A DNA stretch of 64,000 nucleotides from Pseudoalteromonas luteoviolacea (GCF_000814765.1 NZ_JWIC01000008.1:131501-195500), one strand, 5' to 3'. Counted from the stretch's first letter, positions 1 through 7,896 are shown. A program made the numbers and translations. Notes: generated from the sequence alone by a model not told the origin.

Positions 1-2
1 CA

Positions 3-1139
3 ACTCAAAAGGTCACTCGTCAAACGCTTACCACCGCGAAGGTGAAGCATGGTGTATTCAACGACGCGTTAGCACTGCGTGCGAAAGTAGAGCCCCAATC
101 AGTGGTGTTTCTAGATGCGGTCTCTGGTGGACGCATAGAAAAAAAGTTTCTTGAAAAGGGCCAGTATGTTGAAAAAGGCCAGCCTCTATTACAACTGTCC
201 AATCGGACGTTGCAATTAGAGGCCATCACACGCGAAGCACAAGTATCTGAGCAGCTCAACTTCTTGCGAAATACCCAGCTGGCGATTGAAACGTCGAACC
301 TAAATTTGCAAAGTGATTTGACCGAATATGAGTATCAGATCCAGCAGTTAGTCCGACAAATTAATCAGGTGACGCCATTGACCAAGCAAGGCGTGATTGA
401 AGCGGAAAAGCTTAAAGTGCTTGATGAAAAATTAGCGTATTACAAAAAACGCAAAGCACTGACCTTAAAGCGCATGGAGACAGAAGGCGCCATTCGTCAA
501 GACCAACTAGAGCAGCTAAAAGAAAGTACGAAAATGCTGCAGGCCTCTTTGGTTTTGGTCCGCGAAAACCTCAGCAACCTGTTGATCACAGCGCCAGTAT
601 CTGGGCATTTAAGTGAGTTTGATGCGGATCTGGGTGAGTCAAAACCCAGTGGCGCAAGGCTTGGCCAAATTGATCTACCAGACAATTATAAATTAGTTGC
701 GAAGGTCGATGAGTTTTATATCAATGACGTTGAAGTGGGTATGCGCGCTGCGGTTTTGATTGATAGTGAGCCACACCAATTGACAGTCAGCAAAGTCGAC
801 AGTGCTGTTGAAAAGTCACAATTTACCATTGAGCTCAACCTACCAAGCGGTATGCAAGGACTGACCAGAGGCCAAAGCTTGTCAGTTAACTTGCAATTGA
901 GCGACTCAGAAGAAAATGCGTTATTGCTGAAAAGAGGACCATATACATCGACATCGGGTGCAAACTGGGTATTCGTTGTTGACCGTGATGATCCTAACTA
1001 TGCACACCGAAAAGCGATCAAAGTCGCGGGTAAAAATAAAAATTATTACAAGATAGTCAGTGGATTAGAGCGTGGAGACGAAGTTGTTATTTCAAGCTAT
1101 GCCTCATTTTCTAATGCCCAAAGAATAAAATTGAATTAG
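3..1139 (+). CDS. HlyD-family periplasmic adaptor of an ABC exporter (5' end outside window)
   Basis: The reading frame is open to the left edge, so the N-terminal membrane anchor is missing; a GTG at 42 is an internal codon rather than a convincing start. The visible part has the adaptor layout: a biotinyl-lipoyl-like half (GGRIEKKFLEKGQYVEKGQPLLQL), a long coiled-coil hairpin rich in Gln/Leu/Glu (about residues 60-170 of the visible part), a second lipoyl half (LLITAPVSGHL) and a beta-barrel ending in a conserved ERGDEVVIS segment. Such proteins bridge an inner-membrane ABC transporter to an outer-membrane channel. The ATPase gene starts 10 bases downstream and the permease overlaps that, so this is one operon. 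Its closeness to the peptide array suggests, but does not prove, that it exports the mature peptide. Confidence 0.9.
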   Translation, partial: TQKVTRQTLTTAKVKHGVFNDALALRAKVEPQSVVFLDAVSGGRIEKKFLEKGQYVEKGQPLLQLSNRTLQLEAITREAQVSEQLNFLRNTQLAIETSNLNLQSDLTEYEYQIQQLVRQINQVTPLTKQGVIEAEKLKVLDEKLAYYKKRKALTLKRMETEGAIRQDQLEQLKESTKMLQASLVLVRENLSNLLITAPVSGHLSEFDADLGESKPSGARLGQIDLPDNYKLVAKVDEFYINDVEVGMRAAVLIDSEPHQLTVSKVDSAVEKSQFTIELNLPSGMQGLTRGQSLSVNLQLSDSEENALLLKRGPYTSTSGANWVFVVDRDDPNYAHRKAIKVAGKNKNYYKIVSGLERGDEVVISSYASFSNAQRIKLN

Positions 1140-1149
1140 GGGAATTGAG

Positions 1150-1854
1150 ATGATCAATATACAACAATTAGGTAAAGAATTTCGTACGGATAGCGTGATC
1201 ACAAAAGCACTTAATGGCATCAACTTAGAGATTGAATCTGGAGAGTTTGTGTCGATTATGGGCCCTTCTGGCTGCGGAAAGTCCACATTATTGTCTATTT
1301 TAGGGATGCTTGATTCCCCTTCAAATGGGCAGTATCAGTTCATTGATGAATCTATCGAAAAGTTCAGTGAAAGCCAATTGGCAGCACTGAGAAAACAGCA
1401 TTTAGGTTTTGTATTTCAGAGTTTTAACTTGATAGATGAGCTAACCGTCTATGAAAATGTTGAATTACCGCTTAAGTATCAAGGGGTGAATAAAGACGTG
1501 CGACAGCAGCGTGTGACACAGATTTTAGAAAAAGTAGATATCGCGCACCGTGCTGCTCATTTTCCTCAGCAATTGTCCGGTGGTCAGCAGCAGCGTGTAG
1601 CAGTGGCGCGTGCTTTGGTGATCAACCCCAAATTGATTTTGGCAGATGAACCAACGGGTAACTTAGATTCTAAAAACTCACTTGAAGTCATGTCTATGTT
1701 GCAACAGCTTAATCAGGAAGGGGCGACCATTGTCATGGTTACACACTCCGAAGAAGACGCAGAGTATGGCTCGCGGATAATTCGCTTGCATGATGGCCAA
1801 ATTGTGTCGGATCAAGCTGCGCAAAAAGTACAGGAGATGCAATATGCTAGTTAA
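1150..1854 (+). CDS. ABC transporter ATP-binding protein (MacB/LolD type)
   Basis: A 234 aa nucleotide-binding subunit with every expected motif: Walker A GPSGCGKST near residue 40, Q-loop (FVFQSFNLIDELT), signature LSGGQQQRVAVARAL, Walker B LILADEPTGNLDS and the H-loop VTHSEE. The GNLDS D-loop and short length place it with the MacB/LolD/FtsE group that pairs with FtsX-type permeases. Start ATG at 1150 follows a GGGGAA ribosome site. It sits between the adaptor and the permease and overlaps the permease start by 11 bases, implying coupled translation. No C39 peptidase domain is present, so leader removal is not done by this protein. Confidence 0.95.
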   Translation: MINIQQLGKEFRTDSVITKALNGINLEIESGEFVSIMGPSGCGKSTLLSILGMLDSPSNGQYQFIDESIEKFSESQLAALRKQHLGFVFQSFNLIDELTVYENVELPLKYQGVNKDVRQQRVTQILEKVDIAHRAAHFPQQLSGGQQQRVAVARALVINPKLILADEPTGNLDSKNSLEVMSMLQQLNQEGATIVMVTHSEEDAEYGSRIIRLHDGQIVSDQAAQKVQEMQYAS

Positions 1855-4261
1855 TTATATATTGACGGCATTGCGATATTGGCAACGAAATAAACTGCAC
1901 TTTATTTTAAGTCTTGCGGGCCTCAGCATTGGCTTATGTGCTGCATTTCTGGTGACACTGTATGCACATTATGAATCTCAATATGATCGCTTTTTGCCGC
2001 ACTACGAACACAGTTATAGAACAGAAATCTATAATGAAAATATGGATTTACGTGCGCCAGTGCTGAGTGCAGCCATGGCGCCTTTAATACGAGAAATGAA
2101 TGGGGTAGAAAAAGTAAGTAGTGTCTACCCGCTGTATTTATTTTCTAAGCAAAGCGAAATCGTCATTGAGGGACAAGCCCATCTCATTGGTGCCTGGCTC
2201 TCTGCGGACGAGCACTTTACCAGTTTTGTCGATGTGCCCACATTGAAGGGAAGTTTAAACGCGGTACTGAGTCAACCGAATAAAGTTGCACTGTCCGAGT
2301 CTGAAGCGATCCGGTTGTTTGGTTCAACGGATGTGTTGGGATTAAATATCAAAATGGCCCAGCGCACTTTGCAGGTTGGGGCTGTATTTGCTGATTTACC
2401 AAATAATACGCATTTTTCGTTTACGGGCTTAACACGACACGATAATGAATTGTTATATGAGAAGAACTTTCAAAACCATCGTGTGTATACCTATCTTCGT
2501 TTAGATGATCATGCAGCCCCTGCGGATATCAACCAGCAGATCGCTGAATTACTCAACGCCAGAATACTGGCTGCAAATGCACAAAGCCCTGTGTATGAAG
2601 TGAGTTTACATAACATTGCTGATATCCATTTGCATTCCAATACAGCATTTGAAATGAAAGAGAGTGGCTCGTTTGAAACGGTACAAATTACCATTGTTTT
2701 GAGTGCCATATTAATTTTGGTTGCCGCAGCTAACTTTATCAATATGACGATCGCGCAATCAGGTCAAAGAGCGAAAGAGATTGGCGTGAGAAAGGCGCTG
2801 GGAGCGACCAAAAGTGATGTCGTCTTCCAAGTCATTATTGAATCTTATTTTATGGTTTTACTGTCTACCTTGGCTGCGGTACTACTAAGTCAATTGAGCT
2901 TAGGGTGGTTTAATCAACTGGTTGGGCGCACATTGCAGTTCGATCTGTTTTCTGAATTCGGAGTCATATTATTGGTGATCGTTGTGGTGCTAGGCTTGTT
3001 ATCGAGCTTATATCCAGCGCTATTTATAGCGCACCAAAATAGTAAAGCACTGCTCAGTGGCGATATTAATCGGGGTAAAACGTCTGTACTGATCAGAAAA
3101 TCACTGCTGGTGTGCCAGTCTGGTTTGTCTATTGCATTGATTATCTTTGCGTATACCTTACACGCACAGTTAAACTTTTTGCAGTCTACGCCACTGGGTT
3201 ATGAAAAAGAGCAACGTATTGTGATCAAGGATCTCGCGGCTGAACATTTATTGTATGTATATAACGATAATTTGTTTAATGCGTTAGCGGCTATCCCTGG
3301 GGTAAATAATGCGGCTGCAACCACGACAGAAATGACCGGTGTGTTATCTAGTGTGGCCAGTCTAGATCTCAGCAATGGTGAGACGCTGCAGAGCATCAGT
3401 AATTTTGCTGCAACGTATAATGTGGTGGATACACTGGGCCTAGAATTGCTGGCCGGTAGAGATTTTTCGCAAGATCACGCGGATTTTTATCAACGACAAA
3501 ATGATGGTAGCGGTCGCTATGCCATTATAGTCAGTGAACAGCTCGCGCGACTTGCGGGTTTTAATAACCCTCGTAATGCCATTGGCCAAATTATTTATGC
3601 CGATTTTGGCTTTGGTAAAAAAGATGAAGCTAAAATCGTTGGCGTAATTAAAGACGTTAAAATTGGTTCTGCAAAAGTGGAGACAAATGCATTTTTTATC
3701 GCCTGTGGATTTGGCATACAGCCAGTGGGCCATGTTGTATTGGACGTAGACAACACGCTTGATATCGAGATGAGACATAATATATCTCAGGTCATTGCGC
3801 AGCGTTTGGATGTACACCATCCGATTATCGAGACGGTAGAGCAAAATTTTGACAATATTTATCGCGCAGAACGCCAACAGAGCACGGTCATTTTAACATT
3901 TACGCTATTGGCCATTTTCCTAACCTGTATGGGCATTTTAGGCTTAGCAATTTTTAGTGCTGAGCGGCGTAAAAAAGAGATTGCGATCCGCAAAGTCCTG
4001 GGCTCAAACAGTTTGTCGATATTAAATTTACTGAGCAAAGAGTACCTTGTACTCGTGGCTGTAGGGGCTGCCATTGCAATTCCAATCAGTTATTTTATTG
4101 TACTTGACTGGTTAAGTTATTTTAATCTGCGGGTTCAGCAAACGCCTATTATTTATATTATCGCGTTGCTGTTAATTGGTTTAATTACTTATCTTACCGT
4201 GACAGCCATCACACTTAGAACGGCCCTAGAGCGGCCCAACGCGGCGTTACGTAGTGAATAG
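1844..4261 (+). CDS. FtsX-family ABC transporter permease
   Basis: About 805 aa. The chosen ATG at 1844 follows GGAG at a 7-base spacing, better than the upstream in-frame ATG at 1790 that lies deep in the ATPase gene. The layout is the long duplicated form: N-terminal membrane segment (IGLCAAFLVTLYAHYES), periplasmic MacB-type domain with an ADIHLHS motif, an FtsX block of three membrane segments containing AKEIGVRKALGAT, a second periplasmic domain, and a second FtsX block with KKEIAIRKVLGSN near the C-terminus. This family moves peptides, lipoproteins or drugs with the ATPase and HlyD adaptor. It is the last gene of its operon: a terminator follows at once. Confidence 0.92.
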   Translation: MLVNYILTALRYWQRNKLHFILSLAGLSIGLCAAFLVTLYAHYESQYDRFLPHYEHSYRTEIYNENMDLRAPVLSAAMAPLIREMNGVEKVSSVYPLYLFSKQSEIVIEGQAHLIGAWLSADEHFTSFVDVPTLKGSLNAVLSQPNKVALSESEAIRLFGSTDVLGLNIKMAQRTLQVGAVFADLPNNTHFSFTGLTRHDNELLYEKNFQNHRVYTYLRLDDHAAPADINQQIAELLNARILAANAQSPVYEVSLHNIADIHLHSNTAFEMKESGSFETVQITIVLSAILILVAAANFINMTIAQSGQRAKEIGVRKALGATKSDVVFQVIIESYFMVLLSTLAAVLLSQLSLGWFNQLVGRTLQFDLFSEFGVILLVIVVVLGLLSSLYPALFIAHQNSKALLSGDINRGKTSVLIRKSLLVCQSGLSIALIIFAYTLHAQLNFLQSTPLGYEKEQRIVIKDLAAEHLLYVYNDNLFNALAAIPGVNNAAATTTEMTGVLSSVASLDLSNGETLQSISNFAATYNVVDTLGLELLAGRDFSQDHADFYQRQNDGSGRYAIIVSEQLARLAGFNNPRNAIGQIIYADFGFGKKDEAKIVGVIKDVKIGSAKVETNAFFIACGFGIQPVGHVVLDVDNTLDIEMRHNISQVIAQRLDVHHPIIETVEQNFDNIYRAERQQSTVILTFTLLAIFLTCMGILGLAIFSAERRKKEIAIRKVLGSNSLSILNLLSKEYLVLVAVGAAIAIPISYFIVLDWLSYFNLRVQQTPIIYIIALLLIGLITYLTVTAITLRTALERPNAALRSE

Positions 4262-4271
4262 TTCAACCTAG

Positions 4272-4304
4272 GCGGTGTGTGACAAAAGTGACCACCGCTT
4301 TTTT
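4272..4304 (+). terminator. Rho-independent terminator after exporter operon
   Basis: A GCGGTG (4272-4277) / CACCGC (4293-4298) stem is followed directly by six T residues. It lies just after the permease stop and separates the exporter transcript from the peptide-modification genes. Confidence 0.8.
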
Positions 4305-4914
4305 ATTGCGTCATGCGGTCATCAGTACCAATGCAATGGTGCGAGATGAGCTGCAAAGATGTTTAAATGTTCTCAGACAGAATTCATAAATTTAATAAAG
4401 GCCCAAGCGCTCGGAACCTTTAGTTCGCCCTCACTTCGTTAGCTGACTTCACTTCTTTAGACTCACTTTTTATTAATTACTTAGCAAATCTTTGCAGATT
4501 TGGGCCAGAGGAATGGTTCGCTCATTTCTAGCTACATTGACCATTCTTATTTGTACTTCACTGCTTTGAATCGAGTCAGCCTGTGGTATGAATTTGAGTC
4601 GCTATACCCTGTTTCATAAATGTGCTGTCAAAGGGTACTGTGTTTTGTCATATGACAGAGTGAAACGTTAAACCCTGCCAAAGACACGAAAACGTGCCAA
4701 TCGTTTTGTCATTTATCAACAATATGACGCTTTATAACGTAAATGAGGCACCGTGTCGGAGCTCCCCTCTATTAACTTCTAATTAATCTGTGATTTTATT
4801 CAATGATTGCGTTTGATTTATTGGTTATTAATAAATGTTATTGATTTTGATGGCTTTATTTCTTCTTTATTGGATTTGCTTTTTGTAAGTTGTTGATTTT
4901 TAAGCGTTAAAAAG
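4305..4914. other. Gene-poor region upstream of the RiPP genes
   Basis: I see no credible gene here. GGCCCAA (4400-4406) and TTGGGCC (4500-4506) form the ends of an imperfect 107-bp inverted-repeat segment, with a second small hairpin CAAATC/GATTTG inside its right end. The last 130 bases are strongly AT-rich. The segment from about 4620 to 4730 carries the repeated GTTTTGTCAT motifs listed separately and is a likely regulatory region. Confidence 0.5.
4642..4728. promoter_or_regulatory. Possible activator-binding sites (repeated GTTTTGTCAT motifs)
   Basis: GTTTTGTCAT occurs at 4642-4651 and again at 4703-4712. The first copy runs into the perfect 12-bp palindrome TGTCATATGACA (4646-4657). 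The second is followed by ATATGAC at 4722-4728, giving a looser dyad. They lie about 190-270 bases upstream of the sigma-54-like promoter, the usual distance for enhancer-binding proteins. The binding protein is unknown. Confidence 0.4.
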
Positions 4915-4931
4915 TTGGCACGCAGTTTGTA
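4915..4931 (+). promoter_or_regulatory. Sigma-54 (RpoN) type promoter
   Basis: TTGGCACG at 4915-4922, four bases, then TTGTA at 4927-4931. This matches the -24/-12 consensus TTGGCACG-N4-TTGCA except for one base, and the invariant GG (4917-4918) is exactly ten bases from the GT (4929-4930) that stands where GC is usual. Transcription would start near 4942, giving a leader of about 25 bases before the first modification gene. A sigma-70 reading (TTGGCA with TATATC) is also possible. Confidence 0.55.
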
Positions 4932-4966
4932 TTATATATATCAAGATTAGGATATAGAGTTTTGAA

Positions 4967-5812
4967 ATGGATAATAACTGGTGTTCTTTACATATTTATA
5001 CTCGGGATTTTGATCTGGTAAGTCCGCTGGTTAAGTATGTTTATAATTCATTAGGCGAAGATTTTTATAAAGATTCTTTTTTTATTAGGTATTGGCTTGG
5101 TGGTCCTCATTTAAGACTTAGATTCAAAGGTGAGGATAATAAGTTTAAAGTTTTTTCAGCTGTTGAGAAGTTTGTTAAAAATCATAAGTCAACTTATATA
5201 AATAAAGATGAATATTATGAAAATTATAAATACTACAGTGATTCAAAGGATTTACCATTTTACAACTATGGCGATGTAATTGAAACGCCATATGAGCGAG
5301 AGTTAAATAGATATGGTGGTAATAAAGCTATATATGCTTGTGAAGATTTCTTTTGTTTAGATAGTGAGAATTTATTTAGTGCTATTAATGAAGGGTATGA
5401 TAATGAGCTTATTATGCTTCTATATACAATTAAATACATTGAGGTTGCTAATAACCACGGGCTAAACGGAATGAGCTTAGTTGATATAGAAGGTATTGCA
5501 CCAAAGGACAGCGGTTGGAATTATGCTATCAACCAGGTTGATAGGAAGTATTCTGAAAATAAGTCTGATTATTTTTCAGCAGTAGAAGGTGGTTATGACC
5601 TTCCATTAATAAATGGATTGGATGGGTTCTTAGGTTCATTAATTCAAAGGTTAATGGAGTTGAATGTCAACTATATTGAAGAGATATTAAATTCTCTTTT
5701 ACATATGAGCTTTAATCGCATAGGTGTTTCTCCTCTAAAGGAGGGGGTTATCCGAAGGTTTTCTAAAAATATTATTGAGGATGGATATGAGTTTTCTAAG
5801 AATAAGAATTAA
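4967..5812 (+). CDS. Stand-alone SpaB_C / thiopeptide-type elimination-domain protein
   Basis: 281 aa, the usual length for a free-standing copy of the C-terminal domain of class I lanthipeptide dehydratases. The N-terminus has the family pattern: WCSLHIYTRDFD, then FFIRYWLGGPHLRLRFKG near residues 38-55. In LanB enzymes this domain removes glutamate from glutamylated Ser/Thr to give dehydroamino acids; in thiopeptide pathways it is a separate protein (TbtC-like). The C-terminal part (residues about 200-275) includes a helical LIQRLMELNVNYIEEILNSLLHMSFNR segment, again typical (small split: residues MELNVNY and LLHMSFNR). It is far more AT-rich than flanking genes, suggesting transfer. The next gene overlaps its 3' end. 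Assignment to the family is firm; the exact reaction is inferred. Confidence 0.8.
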   Translation: MDNNWCSLHIYTRDFDLVSPLVKYVYNSLGEDFYKDSFFIRYWLGGPHLRLRFKGEDNKFKVFSAVEKFVKNHKSTYINKDEYYENYKYYSDSKDLPFYNYGDVIETPYERELNRYGGNKAIYACEDFFCLDSENLFSAINEGYDNELIMLLYTIKYIEVANNHGLNGMSLVDIEGIAPKDSGWNYAINQVDRKYSENKSDYFSAVEGGYDLPLINGLDGFLGSLIQRLMELNVNYIEEILNSLLHMSFNRIGVSPLKEGVIRRFSKNIIEDGYEFSKNKN

Positions 5813-6857
5813 TTATAACTCAAATGAAAATGTCGTTTACTCTCGTCTTTTTAATGAGGTTTTAAAAACGTTTGTATCTAATGATATGACAAGTTGGAGC
5901 TTAAATAAAGGATGGGAATATGGTCCTCACTTTAATCTTTTGATAAATAAAAAAAGCCATTTTTTTAGCCAGGATTTAGTGAATACAGTCCAAAGTATGA
6001 TTGAAAGCTTTATCAAAGAGTTCCCTAGTGAAAACTATGATAAAGATGCCTATGTTGAGAAGCAAAAGCAGCTTAAAAAGATAGAAAATAAAGAGTTAGA
6101 TCATAAAGTTGTTTTTGATAACAACAGTTTGTCAGTCGATGAAATAACACTTTCTAATATATATAAAAAGTTTGAGAACGAAGCGCAAATGGAAAGTGTG
6201 TTTAATGCTGAGTGTCAGCTATCTAGTTACATCATCAAAATGAGGGCGAATGACGAACAGCCATTAGACATTGCGCTTAAAGTGATGTTAATGACTGCGT
6301 GTACATTTAGCCCTCATCCAAGCCCGTTACCTGAAGTGGATGAATATAATGGATTTCTTTCTTTTAAAGCAAACTATAAGTTTTGGCTTCACGGATTAAA
6401 TGAAGAAGATAAAAGTTATATTGAGAGTAAGTTTTCAGAAAAATACAGTGAATATATTGAAGTTATAAATGAGTTTTTGGTTGGTAAAAGTTCGCGAAGT
6501 ACAGACTTTTCAAAATCTCTGAATGAATTGTATTTATATTTTACAGAAATGGCTGAGCAGGGGTATATACATGAAAGATCACCTCATCCATTAGAGATGT
6601 TAAAACCAAAGGAAGAGTTGTCAGGTTTTCATCAGTCTCTTTTTTATAATGATGATGGCAGTGTGTATCGCTTCCCGCATATTTTTTCTGGATATAGGTG
6701 GTTGATGAATATTGTTTATAAAAACTTACCTTTTATTGGCTGTAGTGCGATGGACCGACAGTTTTTAAACTACGCATTATTTAACTTTGATGATAACAAC
6801 AGAAGCTTGATCTCTCAATTCAGAGAAAGCATTAAGATTGGTGAATTTGGTTATTAA
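5787..6857 (+). CDS. Diverged SpaB_C-like protein, possible [4+2] cyclase or second elimination protein
   Basis: 356 aa from ATG 5787, which has GAGG six bases upstream; ATG 5781 would sit on that site and the TTG at 5775 is less likely. It overlaps the previous gene by 26 bases. N-terminal FLRIRINYNS and WEYGPHFNLLIN correspond to the HI..D and GPHLRLRF segments of the family, but Leu-Arg-Leu-Arg is lost. The insertion with a charged helix (residues about 70-105) and a length near 350 recall the TbtD/PbtD group, which joins two dehydroalanines into a six-membered ring. Late segments RSPHPLEMLKP, GYRWLMNIVYKNLPFIG are conserved-looking. Very AT-rich. Family relation is probable; cyclase activity is an inference from divergence, size and the thiopeptide-like substrates. 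Confidence 0.65.
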   Translation: MSFLRIRINYNSNENVVYSRLFNEVLKTFVSNDMTSWSLNKGWEYGPHFNLLINKKSHFFSQDLVNTVQSMIESFIKEFPSENYDKDAYVEKQKQLKKIENKELDHKVVFDNNSLSVDEITLSNIYKKFENEAQMESVFNAECQLSSYIIKMRANDEQPLDIALKVMLMTACTFSPHPSPLPEVDEYNGFLSFKANYKFWLHGLNEEDKSYIESKFSEKYSEYIEVINEFLVGKSSRSTDFSKSLNELYLYFTEMAEQGYIHERSPHPLEMLKPKEELSGFHQSLFYNDDGSVYRFPHIFSGYRWLMNIVYKNLPFIGCSAMDRQFLNYALFNFDDNNRSLISQFRESIKIGEFGY

Positions 6858-6858
6858 T

Positions 6859-6978
6859 ATGAATGATTTTAAAGGTTTATTTGAGGTAATGGAAACCACC
6901 GAAGCGACTGCTTGTCAAGAAATGGGTGCTTCCAGTGGTGCATTTGCGAGTTCAAGCTGTAGTTGTGCTTCAAAATAG
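6859..6978 (+). CDS. RiPP precursor 1 (divergent first copy)
   Basis: 39 aa. Starts one base after the stop of the modification gene, so translation is almost certainly coupled. It shares METTEATA..EMGASSG and ASSSCSC with the later copies but has a different N-terminus (MNDFKGLFEV), Phe29 in place of Gly, an extra Cys19 in the leader and a short tail ASK. Core Cys are 34 and 36. It is the most diverged copy and may be the founder or the preferred substrate. Confidence 0.85.
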   Translation: MNDFKGLFEVMETTEATACQEMGASSGAFASSSCSCASK

Positions 6979-6987
6979 GTGGTTTTT

Positions 6988-7068
6988 ATGAACGAAAGAA
7001 AAGTAAGAATAATTGATTTTGATAATTTAGAGCTGCCATCAGATTCAAATGCTCTAGATGGAATATAA
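6988..7068 (+). CDS. 26-codon ORF, possible leader-like peptide
   Basis: ATG at 6988 is preceded by AGGTGG. The peptide MNERKVRIIDFDNLELPSD... has an FDNLEL stretch reminiscent of the FDVLET leader motif, but no Ser/Cys core. It sits between precursor 1 and precursor 2. It may be a decayed precursor, a leader-only peptide acting in trans, or chance. Confidence 0.4.
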   Translation: MNERKVRIIDFDNLELPSDSNALDGI

Positions 7069-7114
7069 GTAGAATTTTTTAATTTTTAATAATGGAAATT
7101 ATAGAGGTTATTTT

Positions 7115-7252
7115 ATGAAAGAAGTAATTAACTTTGATGTTTTAGAAACAACAGAAGCAACTGCACTAGAAGAAATGGGTGCATCAAGCACTGTTGGTGC
7201 AAGTTCATCTTGTAGTTCAGGTCAGCAACCTGAAATCAGCAAGCCTAACTAA
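7115..7252 (+). CDS. RiPP precursor 2
   Basis: 45 aa; ribosome site AGAGG before ATG 7115. N-terminus MKEVINFDVLE, leader through EEMGA (residue 23), core SSTVGASSSCSSG with one Cys (33), tail QQPEISKPN. The Thr26-Val27 pair is shared only with copies 3 and 4. Followed by a class A spacer hairpin. Confidence 0.9.
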   Translation: MKEVINFDVLETTEATALEEMGASSTVGASSSCSSGQQPEISKPN

Positions 7253-7266
7253 TTCGCAGCAGCGAA
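7253..7266 (+). promoter_or_regulatory. Class A spacer hairpin (type example)
   Basis: TTCGC-AGCA-GCGAA directly after a precursor stop codon. Same or similar hairpin after copies 4 and 5; after copy 6 the left arm is mutated (TTCTC). No U-tract, so it is more likely an mRNA-stabilising or processing element than a full terminator. Confidence 0.6.
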
Positions 7267-7305
7267 TGAACAGCATAACGCATTATAACAATTGAGGAAT
7301 TAATC

Positions 7306-7428
7306 ATGACTAAAAAAATTAACTTTGACGTTTTAGAAACTACTGAAGCAACTGCAATAGAAGAAATGGGCGCTTCAAGCACTGTTGGTGCAAGTTCATC
7401 TTGTAGTTCAGGTCAGCAGCCTAAGTAA
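7306..7428 (+). CDS. RiPP precursor 3
   Basis: 40 aa, start MTKKINFDVLE with GAGGAA upstream. Ile18 in place of Leu in the leader, core SSTVGASSSCSSG, short tail QQPK. Followed by a diverged class C spacer (7429-7530) containing a CTGCC/GGCTG-type stem. Confidence 0.9.
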   Translation: MTKKINFDVLETTEATAIEEMGASSTVGASSSCSSGQQPK

Positions 7429-7530
7429 TCTTAACAATGAGTGTATTGCATCGCTGCCTGCCTGGGGACATGTGCATTAGGTGGCTGTGAATGAGCAATA
7501 TAAAAAATTATAACTATTAAGGAATTAATC

Positions 7531-7665
7531 ATGACTAACAAAATTAACTTTGACGTTTTAGAAACAACTGAAGCAACTGCAATAGAAGAAATGGGCGCAT
7601 CAAGCACAGTTGGTGCAAGTTCATCTTGTAGTTCAGGTCAGCAACCTGAAATCCGTCCTAACTAA
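7531..7665 (+). CDS. RiPP precursor 4
   Basis: 44 aa, MTNKINFDVLE start, Ile18, core SSTVGASSSCSSG with a single Cys33 and tail QQPEIRPN. Ribosome site AAGGAA. Followed by a class A spacer. Confidence 0.9.
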   Translation: MTNKINFDVLETTEATAIEEMGASSTVGASSSCSSGQQPEIRPN

Positions 7666-7718
7666 TTCGCAGCCGCGAACGAACAGCATAACGCAGTATA
7701 ACAATTGAGGCATTAACC

Positions 7719-7853
7719 ATGACTAAAAAAATTCACTTTGACGTTTTAGAAACAACTGAAGCAACAGCCCTTGAAGAAATGGGTGCATCAACAGGTGTTG
7801 GCGCAAGCTCATCTTGTAGCTGTAATAAGCAGCCTGAAATCCGCCCTAACTAA
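7719..7853 (+). CDS. RiPP precursor 5 (two-Cys core)
   Basis: 44 aa, MTKKIHFDVLE start. Core STGVGASSSCSCNKQPEIRPN has two cysteines (33, 35); Thr25 replaces Ser and Asn36 replaces Asp of copies 6 and 7. Starts exactly 178 bases before copy 6, marking the repeat unit. Confidence 0.9.
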   Translation: MTKKIHFDVLETTEATALEEMGASTGVGASSSCSCNKQPEIRPN

Positions 7854-7896
7854 TTCGCAGCAGCGAACAAACAGCATAACAATTGAGGAATTAACC

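Noticed and set aside
3440..3877. 145-codon minus-strand frame inside the permease
   Set aside because: Antisense shadow of a well-supported gene, no ribosome site or domain.
1..6857. Classical lantibiotic cluster with double-Gly leader export
   Set aside because: Leaders end EEMGA rather than GG/GA with a peptidase-type transporter, and no LanC, LanM or C39 domain is present.
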